Below are positions 1 to 7,600 of a stretch of DNA of 24,147 bases, in pieces. Position numbers and translations under genes: made by a program. Positions within the stretch are counted from its first letter, which is position 1. Every line of letters begins with the position of its first letter. A model generated the notes under the pieces. The model was not told where the DNA came from and did no database searches. It saw nothing but the letters and a program-made list of their open reading frames with translations. This DNA comes from Bordetella parapertussis (GTDB taxonomy: Bacteria; Pseudomonadota; Gammaproteobacteria; Burkholderiales; Burkholderiaceae_A), in the NCBI GenBank assembly GCA_945862305.1, contig CAMAXF010000013.1, positions 1 to 24,147 on the forward strand. The letters are read 5' to 3'.

Positions 1-56
1 CGCATCCCCTGCTTCAAGGCCGGATTCATGCCCAGCCGCATGGCTACACTTTTGTC

Positions 57-776
57 ATGGACTCCACCACCCCCACGCTGCACAGCCTGCCCGATGGCTT
101 TCGGGCCATTGTGCTGGGCGCCAGTGGGTCGATTGGTGGGGCCATCTTCAAGGCCCTGGGCGAGACGCCGCGCTGTGGCTCGGCATTTGCGGTCTCCCGC
201 TCGGGCGAGGATGCATTCGACATCACCCAAGAGGCCACGGTGCTGGCCACGGCCCGCCGCCTGGCCGAGCGCGGCCCCTTTCACCTCATCATCGATGCCA
301 CGGGCGTGCTGGTCTTGGATGGCGTCATGCCCGAGAAGCGGCTCGATGCCTTAGACCCAAACCACCTTCACAAACTCTTTGCCGTGAACTCGGTGGGCCG
401 GGCCATGGTGCTCAAGCACTTCATCCCACTGCTGGCCAAACACGAGCGCGCCATCTTCGGCGTGCTCTCGGCCCGCGTGGGCAGCATTGAAGACAACCAC
501 CTGGGCGGCTGGTATGGCTACCGAGCAGCCAAGGCCGCGGGCAATGCCTTCTTGCAAACGGCCGCCATCGAGGCCGCCCGCACACATCCGCAGGCGGTCT
601 TCGTGGCCCTGCAACCCGGAACGGTTGCATCCAATCTCTCCAAGCCCTTTCGAAGTGCGAGCGAGGCCATCAGCCCCGATGAGTCCGCCGCGGGCCTTCT
701 GCAGGCCATCAATCGCCTGAGGGCCAAGGGCCGGGCCTGGTTCGTGGACCACCGCGGCGAGGAAATTCCCTGGTGA
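57..776 (+). CDS. Short-chain dehydrogenase/reductase (SDR)
   Basis: This 239-aa protein has the classical SDR layout. A Rossmann glycine motif GASGSIGG lies at residues 21-28 for NAD(P)H binding, and the catalytic Tyr155-x3-Lys159 pair lies in YGYRAAK. The substrate cannot be read from the sequence; the compact form resembles CsgA/C-factor-like SDRs. The ATG at 57 is chosen because the Rossmann strand begins about 18 residues later, as is usual. No good Shine-Dalgarno precedes it, however, and the frame stays open to the left window edge, so a start upstream of the window is possible. It ends 30 bases before bchI and may share its transcript, but a role in pigment synthesis is only a guess from position. 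Confidence 0.75.
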   Translation: MDSTTPTLHSLPDGFRAIVLGASGSIGGAIFKALGETPRCGSAFAVSRSGEDAFDITQEATVLATARRLAERGPFHLIIDATGVLVLDGVMPEKRLDALDPNHLHKLFAVNSVGRAMVLKHFIPLLAKHERAIFGVLSARVGSIEDNHLGGWYGYRAAKAAGNAFLQTAAIEAARTHPQAVFVALQPGTVASNLSKPFRSASEAISPDESAAGLLQAINRLRAKGRAWFVDHRGEEIPW

Positions 777-806
777 ATTGACGGCTTGCGACAGTCTGGG
801 CAGAGT

Positions 807-1868
807 ATGGCCATGCGTCAGACACCACTGTCACCCAAGCGTGACACCCCAAGCCCCTTCCCCTTCGTGGCCATGGTGGCCCAGCAAGAAATGCAACTCG
901 GCCTGCTGCTCGCGGCCACCGACCCACTCATTGGTGGCGTGCTCATCCTGGGCGATCGCGGCACGGGAAAGTCCACTGCAGTGCGAGCATTGGCGGCCGT
1001 GCTGCCCCCCATCGAGGTGGTGGCGGGCTGCCCGTATCAGTGTCCACCAGACCAGCCCGCGGGCCTGTGCCCAGCCTGCACCGGTGGTGCGGCCAACGCG
1101 AAATCCAAGCCGCGCGCCGAGCGCATCACCGTGCCGGTGGTGGACCTCCCCCTGGGGGCCACCGAAGACCGCATTCTGGGCGCGCTCAACCTTGAGCGGC
1201 TCATGGCCAGTGGCGAGAAAGTCTTCGAGCCGGGGCTGCTCGCCAAGGCCAACCGCGGCTTTCTTTACATCGATGAGATCAACCTGCTCGAAGACCACCT
1301 GGTGGATCTCCTCATCGATGTGGCCGCCTCGGGCGAAAGCCGTGTGGAGCGCGAAGGCCTGAGCGTCTGCCACCCCGCACGCTTTGTGCTGGTGGGCAGT
1401 GGCAACCCGGAAGAGGGCGAGCTGCGCCCGCAACTGCTCGATCGCTTTGGCCTGGCCGTGGAGGTGCGCACCCCCACCGACCTTCAACAACGCGTAGAGG
1501 TCGTGCGCCGCCGCGAGGCCTACGACCGAGACCCGGCCGCCTTTGTGGCTGCACAGGCCACCGAGCAGCAGGCCCTGCAAGACCAGCTCGTGGCCGCACG
1601 CAAGCGCTTGCCCAAGGTCACGCTCTCCGATGAAGTGCTCGCGAGCGCAGCCCAGCTCTGCATGTCGCTTGGCACCGATGGCCTTCGCGGTGAGCTGAGC
1701 CTCATGCGCGCAGCCAAGGCGCTCGCTGCCCTTCGCAATGCCCGCAAGGCCACGGTGGCACACTTGAAGGAAGTGGCCCCGCTGGTGCTTCGCCATCGCC
1801 TGCGCCGAGACCCATTGGATGACACCGACGCCAGCCAACGGGTGATGCTCGCGCTGGAGTCGATCTGA
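807..1868 (+). CDS. bchI: Magnesium chelatase ATPase subunit BchI
   Basis: BchI is the AAA+ motor of magnesium chelatase. With BchD it forms the ring complex that drives BchH to insert Mg2+ into protoporphyrin IX, the first committed step of bacteriochlorophyll synthesis. The 353-aa product shows Walker A GDRGTGKS at about residues 49-56, the family insert with PYQCPPDQP and CPACTGG, Walker B IDEINLL (Asp156, Glu157), and a sensor-like GSGNPEEG block followed by LLDRFGL. A TTG at 786 would add seven residues, but the family normally has only a short lead before the FPFxAxVxQ motif, so ATG 807 (or 813) is preferred. Its TGA overlaps the proposed bchD start by two bases, implying translational coupling. 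Confidence 0.96.
   Translation: MAMRQTPLSPKRDTPSPFPFVAMVAQQEMQLGLLLAATDPLIGGVLILGDRGTGKSTAVRALAAVLPPIEVVAGCPYQCPPDQPAGLCPACTGGAANAKSKPRAERITVPVVDLPLGATEDRILGALNLERLMASGEKVFEPGLLAKANRGFLYIDEINLLEDHLVDLLIDVAASGESRVEREGLSVCHPARFVLVGSGNPEEGELRPQLLDRFGLAVEVRTPTDLQQRVEVVRRREAYDRDPAAFVAAQATEQQALQDQLVAARKRLPKVTLSDEVLASAAQLCMSLGTDGLRGELSLMRAAKALAALRNARKATVAHLKEVAPLVLRHRLRRDPLDDTDASQRVMLALESI
1856..1859 (+). promoter_or_regulatory. Shine-Dalgarno GGAG for bchD, inside the bchI 3' end
   Basis: GGAG lies five bases before CTG 1865. That is the right distance for a start there and supports the proposed non-ATG bchD start that overlaps the bchI stop codon. Confidence 0.5.
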
Positions 1869-3610
1869 TCGACGCGGCCGAGATCGACCGACTGCTCGGG
1901 CTGCTGGCCCAAGGCGGCCCGGCCCATGGTGGTCTGTGGCTGCGAGCCCATGCGGGCCCGCGCCGCGATCAACTCCTTGCACGACTTCAAGCCCACTGCA
2001 CAGTTCATGGAAGGCCATGGCTGCGCATGGCCATTCACACCGACCCGGCCCAACTCAACGACACCATCGACCCTTTCGAGAGCCTTCGCGCGGGCCACCC
2101 GGTGATGCGCACGGGCCTCTTGGCCCAGGCCCAAGCCGGCTTCCTGGTGGTGGCCATGGCCGAGCGACTGCCCGCTGGCCTTGCAGCCGCATTGGCCCAG
2201 GCCGTCGACCGTGGCGACTGTGGCCTGGTCTTGCTCGATGAATCCCTGCCCGATGAAGCCCCGGTGGCCTCGGCCCTGCGCGACCGCATGGGCTGCTGCA
2301 TCGACATGCGCGATGAGACCCTGCTGCGCGAGACCTGGGTGAACGCGGAGATGCACGCCGCGAAGGATTGGCAATCCGTTCATGTGCCCGAGCCCTTGGT
2401 CACGGCCGTGATGGAGGCGAGCCAGGTGTTTGGTCTGGTCTCGCTTCGGCCAAGCCTCGCCTGTTTGCGATGGATGCGCATGCACGCCAGCTCGCATGGG
2501 CGCACCGAAGCCACGGTCGAAGACCTCGCCTGGGCGGTGCCTTGGAGCCTGCTGCCCCAGGCCCGTCAGTGGCCGAGCCCCCCGTCACCGGAAGAGGAAT
2601 CCTCTGAGGCGCAGGCCGATGCAACTCCACCGGAGCAAGCGGACAACGCACCGCCTTCAGGCGCGCAGCCCGAGACCCCCCAAGACACCCCCGAGGACAC
2701 GCCCGCACCACAGAAGACCGACGACTTCGAAGAACGCACCGTGGAGACAGCCGCCGCCAGCCTTCCGAGGGGTCTGCTCGAGGCCTGGGCCCAGTGGCTC
2801 ACACAGCAGTCGCAGACCCATGCAGGCGGCAGTGGCGCAGGCCGCATGGGTGAGGGCGGTCGAGGCCGCGGCCGACCGGTGGGCCTGATTCGTCGCAGGC
2901 CGCGCGGTGGTGCAGACCGCCTGGCCATTCTGCCCACCCTGCGCGCAGCCATTCCGTTTCAGAACAGCCGGGTTCGGACGAGTGCAGCCATTGCCCTGCG
3001 GCCCGATGACCTGCATGTCTGGCGACTCAAACGCCAGCGTGGGGTGACCACCGTGTTTGTGGTCGATGCCTCGGGGTCGGCTGCCATGGCGCGCCTGGCC
3101 GAGGCCAAAGGGGCCATCGAGATTCTCTTGTCCGAGTGCTACAGCCGGCGCGACCGCGTGGCCCTCATTGCATTCGGGGGGCGTGGGGCCGAGCTTCGGC
3201 TGCCGCCCACGCGCTCATTGGTGGCCGCACGCAAGAGCCTCACGGCCTTGGTGGGTGGCGGTGGCAGCCCCATTGCAGCGGGCTTTGCCATGGCCGCAGA
3301 CCAGCTCACGCGCCTGCGACTGGTGGGCGATGACACCTGCCTGGTGGTGCTCTCCGATGGCCGCGCGAACCTCGCCCGCGATGGCAGCCCCGGCCGGCCA
3401 CGGGCCATGGAAGAGGCGCTGGCCATGGCACGAAAGCTCTCGCTGCTCACACCGCACCGGCTGCTCATCGACACCTCGGCCCGCCCGGAGCCCGCCGCGG
3501 TCTTGCTCAGTCAGGCCATGTCAGCCCGCTACCTGGCCCTGCCCATGGCACAGGCCAAGGGCATTCATGAGGCCATCCAGTCTGTGAGGCGCGCGCCCAC
3601 CGAGGCCTGA
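1865..3610 (+). CDS. bchD: Magnesium chelatase subunit BchD, probable CTG start
   Basis: BchD partners BchI in Mg-chelatase. It has a degenerate AAA+-like N-terminal half, then a Pro/Glu-rich acidic linker (about residues 235-290), then a C-terminal von Willebrand A/integrin-I domain with the MIDAS motif DASGS at 401-405. The usual MIDAS Thr in GGGGTP is Ser here. The first in-frame ATG is 2027, but the 54 codons before it are open and encode GGLWLRAHAGPRRDQLL, which matches the typical BchD N-terminus (WLRA-x-GP-x-RD). No ATG, GTG or TTG occurs there. CTG 1865 overlaps the bchI stop in the same geometry as an ATGA junction and follows GGAG, so it is the best start, giving 581 aa, normal for the family. 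The 3' end overlaps bchO tail to tail. Confidence 0.9.
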   Translation: MIDAAEIDRLLGLLAQGGPAHGGLWLRAHAGPRRDQLLARLQAHCTVHGRPWLRMAIHTDPAQLNDTIDPFESLRAGHPVMRTGLLAQAQAGFLVVAMAERLPAGLAAALAQAVDRGDCGLVLLDESLPDEAPVASALRDRMGCCIDMRDETLLRETWVNAEMHAAKDWQSVHVPEPLVTAVMEASQVFGLVSLRPSLACLRWMRMHASSHGRTEATVEDLAWAVPWSLLPQARQWPSPPSPEEESSEAQADATPPEQADNAPPSGAQPETPQDTPEDTPAPQKTDDFEERTVETAAASLPRGLLEAWAQWLTQQSQTHAGGSGAGRMGEGGRGRGRPVGLIRRRPRGGADRLAILPTLRAAIPFQNSRVRTSAAIALRPDDLHVWRLKRQRGVTTVFVVDASGSAAMARLAEAKGAIEILLSECYSRRDRVALIAFGGRGAELRLPPTRSLVAARKSLTALVGGGGSPIAAGFAMAADQLTRLRLVGDDTCLVVLSDGRANLARDGSPGRPRAMEEALAMARKLSLLTPHRLLIDTSARPEPAAVLLSQAMSARYLALPMAQAKGIHEAIQSVRRAPTEA

Positions 3611-4422
3611 TCCACCTCGTGAAAGAGGTGGCCGCCTTGGGTGGTCCACTCGAGCGTGGCCTGCGGCAGATGGGTGTTCATCACCTGTGCAAGCGGCTCG
3701 GCCGGAATCCAGGGGTCATCCAGCGCAGCCAAAAAGAGGGTGGGCACCGTGAGGTCGTGGGCCTCTGAGAGCAGGCCGGGCAGGTCCGTGGCGGCCATGA
3801 AGCCCAAGGCCCCGCGCAGGTGGGCCGACTGGCCAAAGAGGCCTCGGTAAATTTCTTTTCGTGCATGGGGCAGGGCGGTGCCAGTGGAGGCGAGCAGCCG
3901 ATTCACCACATGGGTGGAGCGCGCAATGCCACCGAGCATGAGCAGGCTGGGGGTCGACAACACCAAGGGGCCGAGCAACGGGCCCAGCATCTGACTAAAC
4001 AATGCGGGTGGTGGCACCAGCGAGGGCGCCACGCCAAAGATGCGGTGTGGCCGCGTGGTCTCGGGTGCAAGGGCCATGGCCACCGCCACGGCCGCCCCCG
4101 CCGAGTGCCCCACCACACAATCCGGCCTGCGAATGCCGCGCGACTGCAGCAGCCGGTGCAGGCGCAGGGCCATCTCGCGAAGACCAATCGACTGCGGCGC
4201 CTCGAACTGGCTCTGGCCATGGCCAGGCAGGTCGGGCACGAGCAGGCCCCAGTCCTCGGGCAATACATCCAAGAGTGGCTGCCAAGAGCTGCGGTCTGCG
4301 CCCGTGCCATGCAGGAACAACAGGCTCGGGGACTGCGCCACGGCAGGGCGGTCCCATCCCGACCACTGAAGGCCATCGAGGCGGTGCTCAAACGTCTCAA
4401 GCACCCGAGGTGTCAGATTCAT
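3565..4422 (-). CDS. bchO: Mg-chelatase-associated alpha/beta hydrolase BchO
   Basis: This 285-aa alpha/beta-hydrolase-fold protein matches BchO, found beside bchI/bchD in most purple-bacterial clusters and thought to assist Mg-chelatase; its reaction is unproven. Visible features are the oxyanion-hole region LFLHGTGAD (residues 35-43), PGHG at 66-69, the nucleophile elbow GHSAG with Ser107, and a C-terminal GGHLFHE carrying the likely catalytic His. ATG 4422 gives the normal family length; the open frame continues upstream, but that part is not BchO-like. It reads towards bchD and overlaps it by 46 bases, and it diverges from crtE across a region with PpsR-type sites. Assignment to this family over a generic hydrolase rests on context plus the fold motifs. 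Confidence 0.87.
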   Translation of the reverse strand: MNLTPRVLETFEHRLDGLQWSGWDRPAVAQSPSLLFLHGTGADRSSWQPLLDVLPEDWGLLVPDLPGHGQSQFEAPQSIGLREMALRLHRLLQSRGIRRPDCVVGHSAGAAVAVAMALAPETTRPHRIFGVAPSLVPPPALFSQMLGPLLGPLVLSTPSLLMLGGIARSTHVVNRLLASTGTALPHARKEIYRGLFGQSAHLRGALGFMAATDLPGLLSEAHDLTVPTLFLAALDDPWIPAEPLAQVMNTHLPQATLEWTTQGGHLFHEVDQASVGARLTDWMAS

Positions 4423-4433
4423 GCTGGTGCCAG

Positions 4434-4477
4434 TGTCAAATTGCTTGTACAGTACACAACGACAGTTGCAATTGACA
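4434..4477. promoter_or_regulatory. Tandem PpsR/CrtJ-type operators between bchO and crtE
   Basis: A perfect TGT-N12-ACA element (TGTCAAATTGCTTGTACA, 4434-4451) is followed after exactly 8 bases by a degenerate copy (CGACAGTTGCAATTGACA, 4460-4477). The outer parts form a near-palindrome, TGTCAAATTGC against GCAATTGACA. TGT-N12-ACA is the known binding pattern of the photosynthesis repressor PpsR/CrtJ, which binds pairs cooperatively. The second element contains TTGACA (4472-4477), a possible -35 for crtE, but I see no clear -10. Control of both divergent genes is inferred. Confidence 0.72.
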
Positions 4478-4526
4478 CCATTTTCTTCGGGTGCCCGTTG
4501 TGGCGGCAGAACGCCAGGAGGCCAGC

Positions 4527-5411
4527 ATGCTGACAGACCGAATCGAACGGGTGCTTGAAAGAGGGCTGGAAGCCCAGTTGCAATCGAATGCACCGCCCCG
4601 TCTGGCCGCAGCCATTCGGCATGCGGTCTTCCCTGGCGGCGCGCGGGTTCGGCCCCACCTGTGCCTGGCCGTGGCCCTGGCCTGCGGCGATGACGACTCC
4701 CGCCTTTCCGATGCCTATGCCGCTGCCCTGGAGCTGCTCCACTGCGCATCATTGGTCCACGACGACCTGCCCTGCTTCGACAATGCCGCCACCCGCCGAG
4801 GTGTGCCCACCGTGCATGCAGCCTTTGGCGAGCGCCTGGCCGTGCTCTCGGGCGATGCCCTAATTGTCATGGCCTTCCGAATGATTGCCACGGCCCGCGC
4901 CCATGAGCCCCACCGCATGGCGCCCCTCTTGGATGCCTTGTCGGCGGCCGTGGGCCCACCCCACGGCATCGTGGCCGGTCAGGCCTGGGAGTGCGAGTCC
5001 AAGGCCGATCTCACCCGCTACCAGCGCGAGAAGACCGGTGCACTCTTTACCGCCGCCACCGTGGGTGGTGCGATTGCAGCCGGTGCAGACCCGCGCGCAT
5101 GGCAGCGCCTGGGCGATGCCATTGGCGAGGCCTACCAGGTGGCCGATGACATTCGCGATGTCCTTCTCGATGTGACCGAACTGGGCAAGCCCGCAGGCCA
5201 AGACCTCACCCACGACCGGCCAAGCTCGGCCCGTGAACTGGGCCTCGAAGGAGCCGTGGCCTATTTCGATGGCCTGATTGCCGAGGCCGTGGCCAGCATT
5301 CCCGCCTGCCGCGGTGCCACCAAGCTGCGTGAGCTGGTGCTCGCGCAGGCACGCCGCCTGCTGCCCGATGAACACTGCGCGGGCCTTCGCCGCCATCCGC
5401 TGGGGGCTTAA
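4527..5411 (+). CDS. crtE: Geranylgeranyl diphosphate synthase CrtE
   Basis: CrtE condenses IPP units to the C20 geranylgeranyl diphosphate used for carotenoids and for the bacteriochlorophyll tail. The 294-aa protein carries both trans-prenyltransferase aspartate motifs: the first, DDLPCFD at residues 79-85, with the following NAATRRG block, and the second, DDIRD at 207-211. GGARVRP at 38-44 is the IPP-binding region. An upstream ATG at 4491 is in frame, but AGGAGG lies five bases before ATG 4527 and the protein from there has family length, so 4527 is the start. It heads the rightward crtEF-bchCXYZ-puf array, behind the PpsR-type site pair, and its TAA abuts the crtF start. Confidence 0.94.
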   Translation: MLTDRIERVLERGLEAQLQSNAPPRLAAAIRHAVFPGGARVRPHLCLAVALACGDDDSRLSDAYAAALELLHCASLVHDDLPCFDNAATRRGVPTVHAAFGERLAVLSGDALIVMAFRMIATARAHEPHRMAPLLDALSAAVGPPHGIVAGQAWECESKADLTRYQREKTGALFTAATVGGAIAAGADPRAWQRLGDAIGEAYQVADDIRDVLLDVTELGKPAGQDLTHDRPSSARELGLEGAVAYFDGLIAEAVASIPACRGATKLRELVLAQARRLLPDEHCAGLRRHPLGA

Positions 5412-6569
5412 GTGTCGGCCGTGATGCCTGCCAAGGCACCCTCGAAGTGGTCTCTCACAGGGCTGCGAGATCGCCTCTTGGCCAGCCCCGGCTTTCAGCG
5501 CTGGGCCTCGCAGTCCATCTTTCTGCGTTGGATCGTTCACCGGCAGTCGCGCCAGCTCTTCGATCTGGTGGCGGGCTTTGCCTATTCGCAAACCCTGCTC
5601 GCCCTGGTGCAAAGCGGCCTTCTGGATCAACTGCGTCGCGCGCCCATGCGGCTGGAGTCTGCGGCCAGTCTTTGCAAACTCACCGATGCGCGCATGCTGC
5701 TGCTCGCCAAGGCCGGCGTGTCGATTGGCATTCTGGAATGGCGCACGCCCAATGTGTTGGGCCTGGGCATGCAGGGCGTGGTGCTCGCCAACAGCCCGGC
5801 CATTCTCGCCATGGTGCGTCACCACGAGGCCTTCTACCAAGACCTCACCGACCCACTCAGCCTCTTGCGCACCGATGCGCCAGAGACCCGCATGCGCCGC
5901 TACTGGACATACGCCTCCGATGGCCAGACCCGCGAGGGTGGCCTGGGCGCGAACGAGGTCACCGACTACTCCCAGCTCATGGCCGAGAGCCAGCCACTGG
6001 TGGCCCAGCAGGTGATCGACGCCTACGACTTTCGTGGCCATACACAACTGCTCGACATCGGCGGGGGCCTGGGCCGCTTCGTCACCGCCGTGGGCCACGC
6101 CCATGCGCACCTGAAACTCAGCCTGGTGGACCTGCCCGCAGTGGCCCAGCAGGCCGCCGCTGCCATGGACACCGACCCGCGCTTGAGTGGCCGCGTAGCC
6201 TGCCATGGCGCGGATTTCTTTCGAGACCCACTGCCGCAAGGCGCCGATGTCGTGAGCCTGGTGCGCGTGCTCTACGACCACCCCGACGACCGCGTGCGCC
6301 TGCTGCTCGCGCGCGCACGGCAGTGCTTTGGCCCCAAGGGCGGCCGCATCCTCATTGCCGAACCCATGGCGGCCACACGGGGTGCCGAGGCCATGGGCGA
6401 TGCCTACTTCGGCTGGTACCTGTTGGCCATGGGTGGGGGCCGGCCCCGCTCGGCAGCCGAGCTCATCGACATGCTGCACGAGGCGGGCTTCGTGGCAGGC
6501 CGCGCCGTTCCAACGGCCGTGCCCCTACAAACCGGCCTGGTGGTGGCCGAGGCTCCCGCAGCGCAATAA
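5412..6569 (+). CDS. crtF: Hydroxyneurosporene O-methyltransferase CrtF
   Basis: CrtF transfers a methyl group from S-adenosylmethionine to the C-1 hydroxyl of hydroxylated acyclic carotenoids, late in spheroidene/spirilloxanthin synthesis. The 385-aa protein has a helical N-terminal dimerisation half and a C-terminal Rossmann methyltransferase half with the SAM motif LLDIGGGLG (residues 213-221), then SLVDLP, a DFF segment and RVLYDHPDD, as in plant-type O-methyltransferases. GTG 5412 directly follows the crtE stop; GTG 5421 and ATG 5424 are close alternatives that would lose only three or four residues. A GGGGG run at 5402-5406 is the likely ribosome site. The last gene before the bchC control region. 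Confidence 0.92.
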   Translation: MSAVMPAKAPSKWSLTGLRDRLLASPGFQRWASQSIFLRWIVHRQSRQLFDLVAGFAYSQTLLALVQSGLLDQLRRAPMRLESAASLCKLTDARMLLLAKAGVSIGILEWRTPNVLGLGMQGVVLANSPAILAMVRHHEAFYQDLTDPLSLLRTDAPETRMRRYWTYASDGQTREGGLGANEVTDYSQLMAESQPLVAQQVIDAYDFRGHTQLLDIGGGLGRFVTAVGHAHAHLKLSLVDLPAVAQQAAAAMDTDPRLSGRVACHGADFFRDPLPQGADVVSLVRVLYDHPDDRVRLLLARARQCFGPKGGRILIAEPMAATRGAEAMGDAYFGWYLLAMGGGRPRSAAELIDMLHEAGFVAGRAVPTAVPLQTGLVVAEAPAAQ

Positions 6570-6608
6570 AGAAAAGTGAAAAACAAACTTGCACAAGACA
6601 TTCTGAGG

Positions 6609-6651
6609 TGTACCATCAGCCTTACAGTTATTTCGTCACATCAAATTGACA
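6609..6651. promoter_or_regulatory. Tandem PpsR/CrtJ-type operators upstream of bchC
   Basis: In the AT-rich 89-base gap between crtF and bchC there is one perfect TGT-N12-ACA element (TGTACCATCAGCCTTACA, 6609-6626). Seven bases later comes a near-perfect one, CGTCACATCAAATTGACA (6634-6651), with internal GTCA/TGAC symmetry. The arrangement matches the paired CrtJ/PpsR sites known at bchC in Rhodobacter. The second site ends only seven bases before the bchC ATG, so occupancy could block initiation as well as transcription. No clear sigma-70 promoter is visible. Confidence 0.74.
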
Positions 6652-6658
6652 CAATGAG

Positions 6659-7600
6659 ATGAGCCACGCACAAGCCGTTTTGTTCGAAGCACCCCGCCAG
6701 CTGCGCCTTGCAGAGCTGGCGCTCGCGCCCCTGGGCGCGGCCGATGTCCGGGTGCGCGTGCATTACAGCGGCATCAGCACCGGCACCGAGCGTCTCTTCT
6801 ACACCGGCGAGATGCCACCCTTCCCAGGCATGGGCTACCCCTTGGTGCCCGGCTACGAATCCGTGGGTGAGGTCATCGAGGCCGGCCCGCAGGCCGGCAT
6901 TGCGGAAGGCCAATGGGTCTTCGTGCCTGGTGCCAATTGCTTCGGACCCGTGCGCGGCCTCTTCGGGGGCTCGGCCTCCGAGCTCGTCACGGCCGCACAG
7001 CGTGTGCTGCCCATTTCATCCTCGCTCTCTGAGCGTGGTGTGCTGCTGGCGCTCGCAGCCACGGCCCACCATGCCGTGGTGCACTCGGGCTCAGGCCTGC
7101 CAGACCTCATCGTGGGCCATGGCGTGATGGGCCGGCTCGTCGCCCGCCTGGTGGTGGCCCTGGGCGGCCAGCCCTTGGTCTGGGAGACCGCCGAGGCCCG
7201 CCAAGACGAATCCCACGGCTACCTCGTTCGCACACCGGCCTTCAGCAAGGGCCAGCTCTTCGATCGCATTCTGGATGCCAGCGGTGCGGGCCAGGCCCTC
7301 AACGACTGGATCCACCACCTGCGCCCCGGTGGCGAGGTGGTGCTCGCAGGCTTCTACAGCCAGCCGCTCTCATTCGATTTCGCACCCGCCTTCCTGCGGG
7401 AGGCCCGCCTTCGCGTGGCTGCCCAGTGGCAGCCCGCCGACCTTCAAGCGGTGGGCCAGCTCGTGGAAGAAGGCCGGCTCAACCTCGATGGACTCATCAC
7501 CAACCGTTGGCAGGCCACCGACTGTGCGCAGGCCTACGACCAAGCCTTTCAAAGCAAATCAAGTCTCAAAGTCATCATGGACTGGAGGAGTCTGCAATGA
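6659..7600 (+). CDS. bchC: Bacteriochlorophyllide a dehydrogenase BchC
   Basis: BchC is an NAD-dependent, alcohol-dehydrogenase-like enzyme that oxidises the C-3 1-hydroxyethyl group to acetyl in bacteriochlorophyllide a formation. The 313-aa protein has the medium-chain dehydrogenase layout: a GroES-like N-terminal half with GISTGTERLFY and VPGYESVGEV (residues about 36-75), a Rossmann half with GHGVMGRL, and the late RPGGEVVLAGFYS segment. This length is typical for BchC. ATG 6659 lies directly behind the PpsR-type sites with only a weak GAG upstream. Its stop overlaps the bchX start in an ATGA junction, and bchCXYZ are continuous. Confidence 0.95.
   Translation: MSHAQAVLFEAPRQLRLAELALAPLGAADVRVRVHYSGISTGTERLFYTGEMPPFPGMGYPLVPGYESVGEVIEAGPQAGIAEGQWVFVPGANCFGPVRGLFGGSASELVTAAQRVLPISSSLSERGVLLALAATAHHAVVHSGSGLPDLIVGHGVMGRLVARLVVALGGQPLVWETAEARQDESHGYLVRTPAFSKGQLFDRILDASGAGQALNDWIHHLRPGGEVVLAGFYSQPLSFDFAPAFLREARLRVAAQWQPADLQAVGQLVEEGRLNLDGLITNRWQATDCAQAYDQAFQSKSSLKVIMDWRSLQ

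Noticed and set aside
777..806. PpsR-type site upstream of bchI
   Set aside because: There is a TTGAC near 778, but no TGT-N12-ACA spacing can be made to fit.
831..2018. 395-codon minus-strand frame over bchI and the bchD start
   Set aside because: Shadow of bchI; no recognisable motif and no ribosome site.
4860..6479. 539-codon open frame on the minus strand across crtE and crtF
   Set aside because: It is antisense to two clear genes; the translation is His/Gly/Ala-rich with no domain, typical of GC-rich shadow frames.
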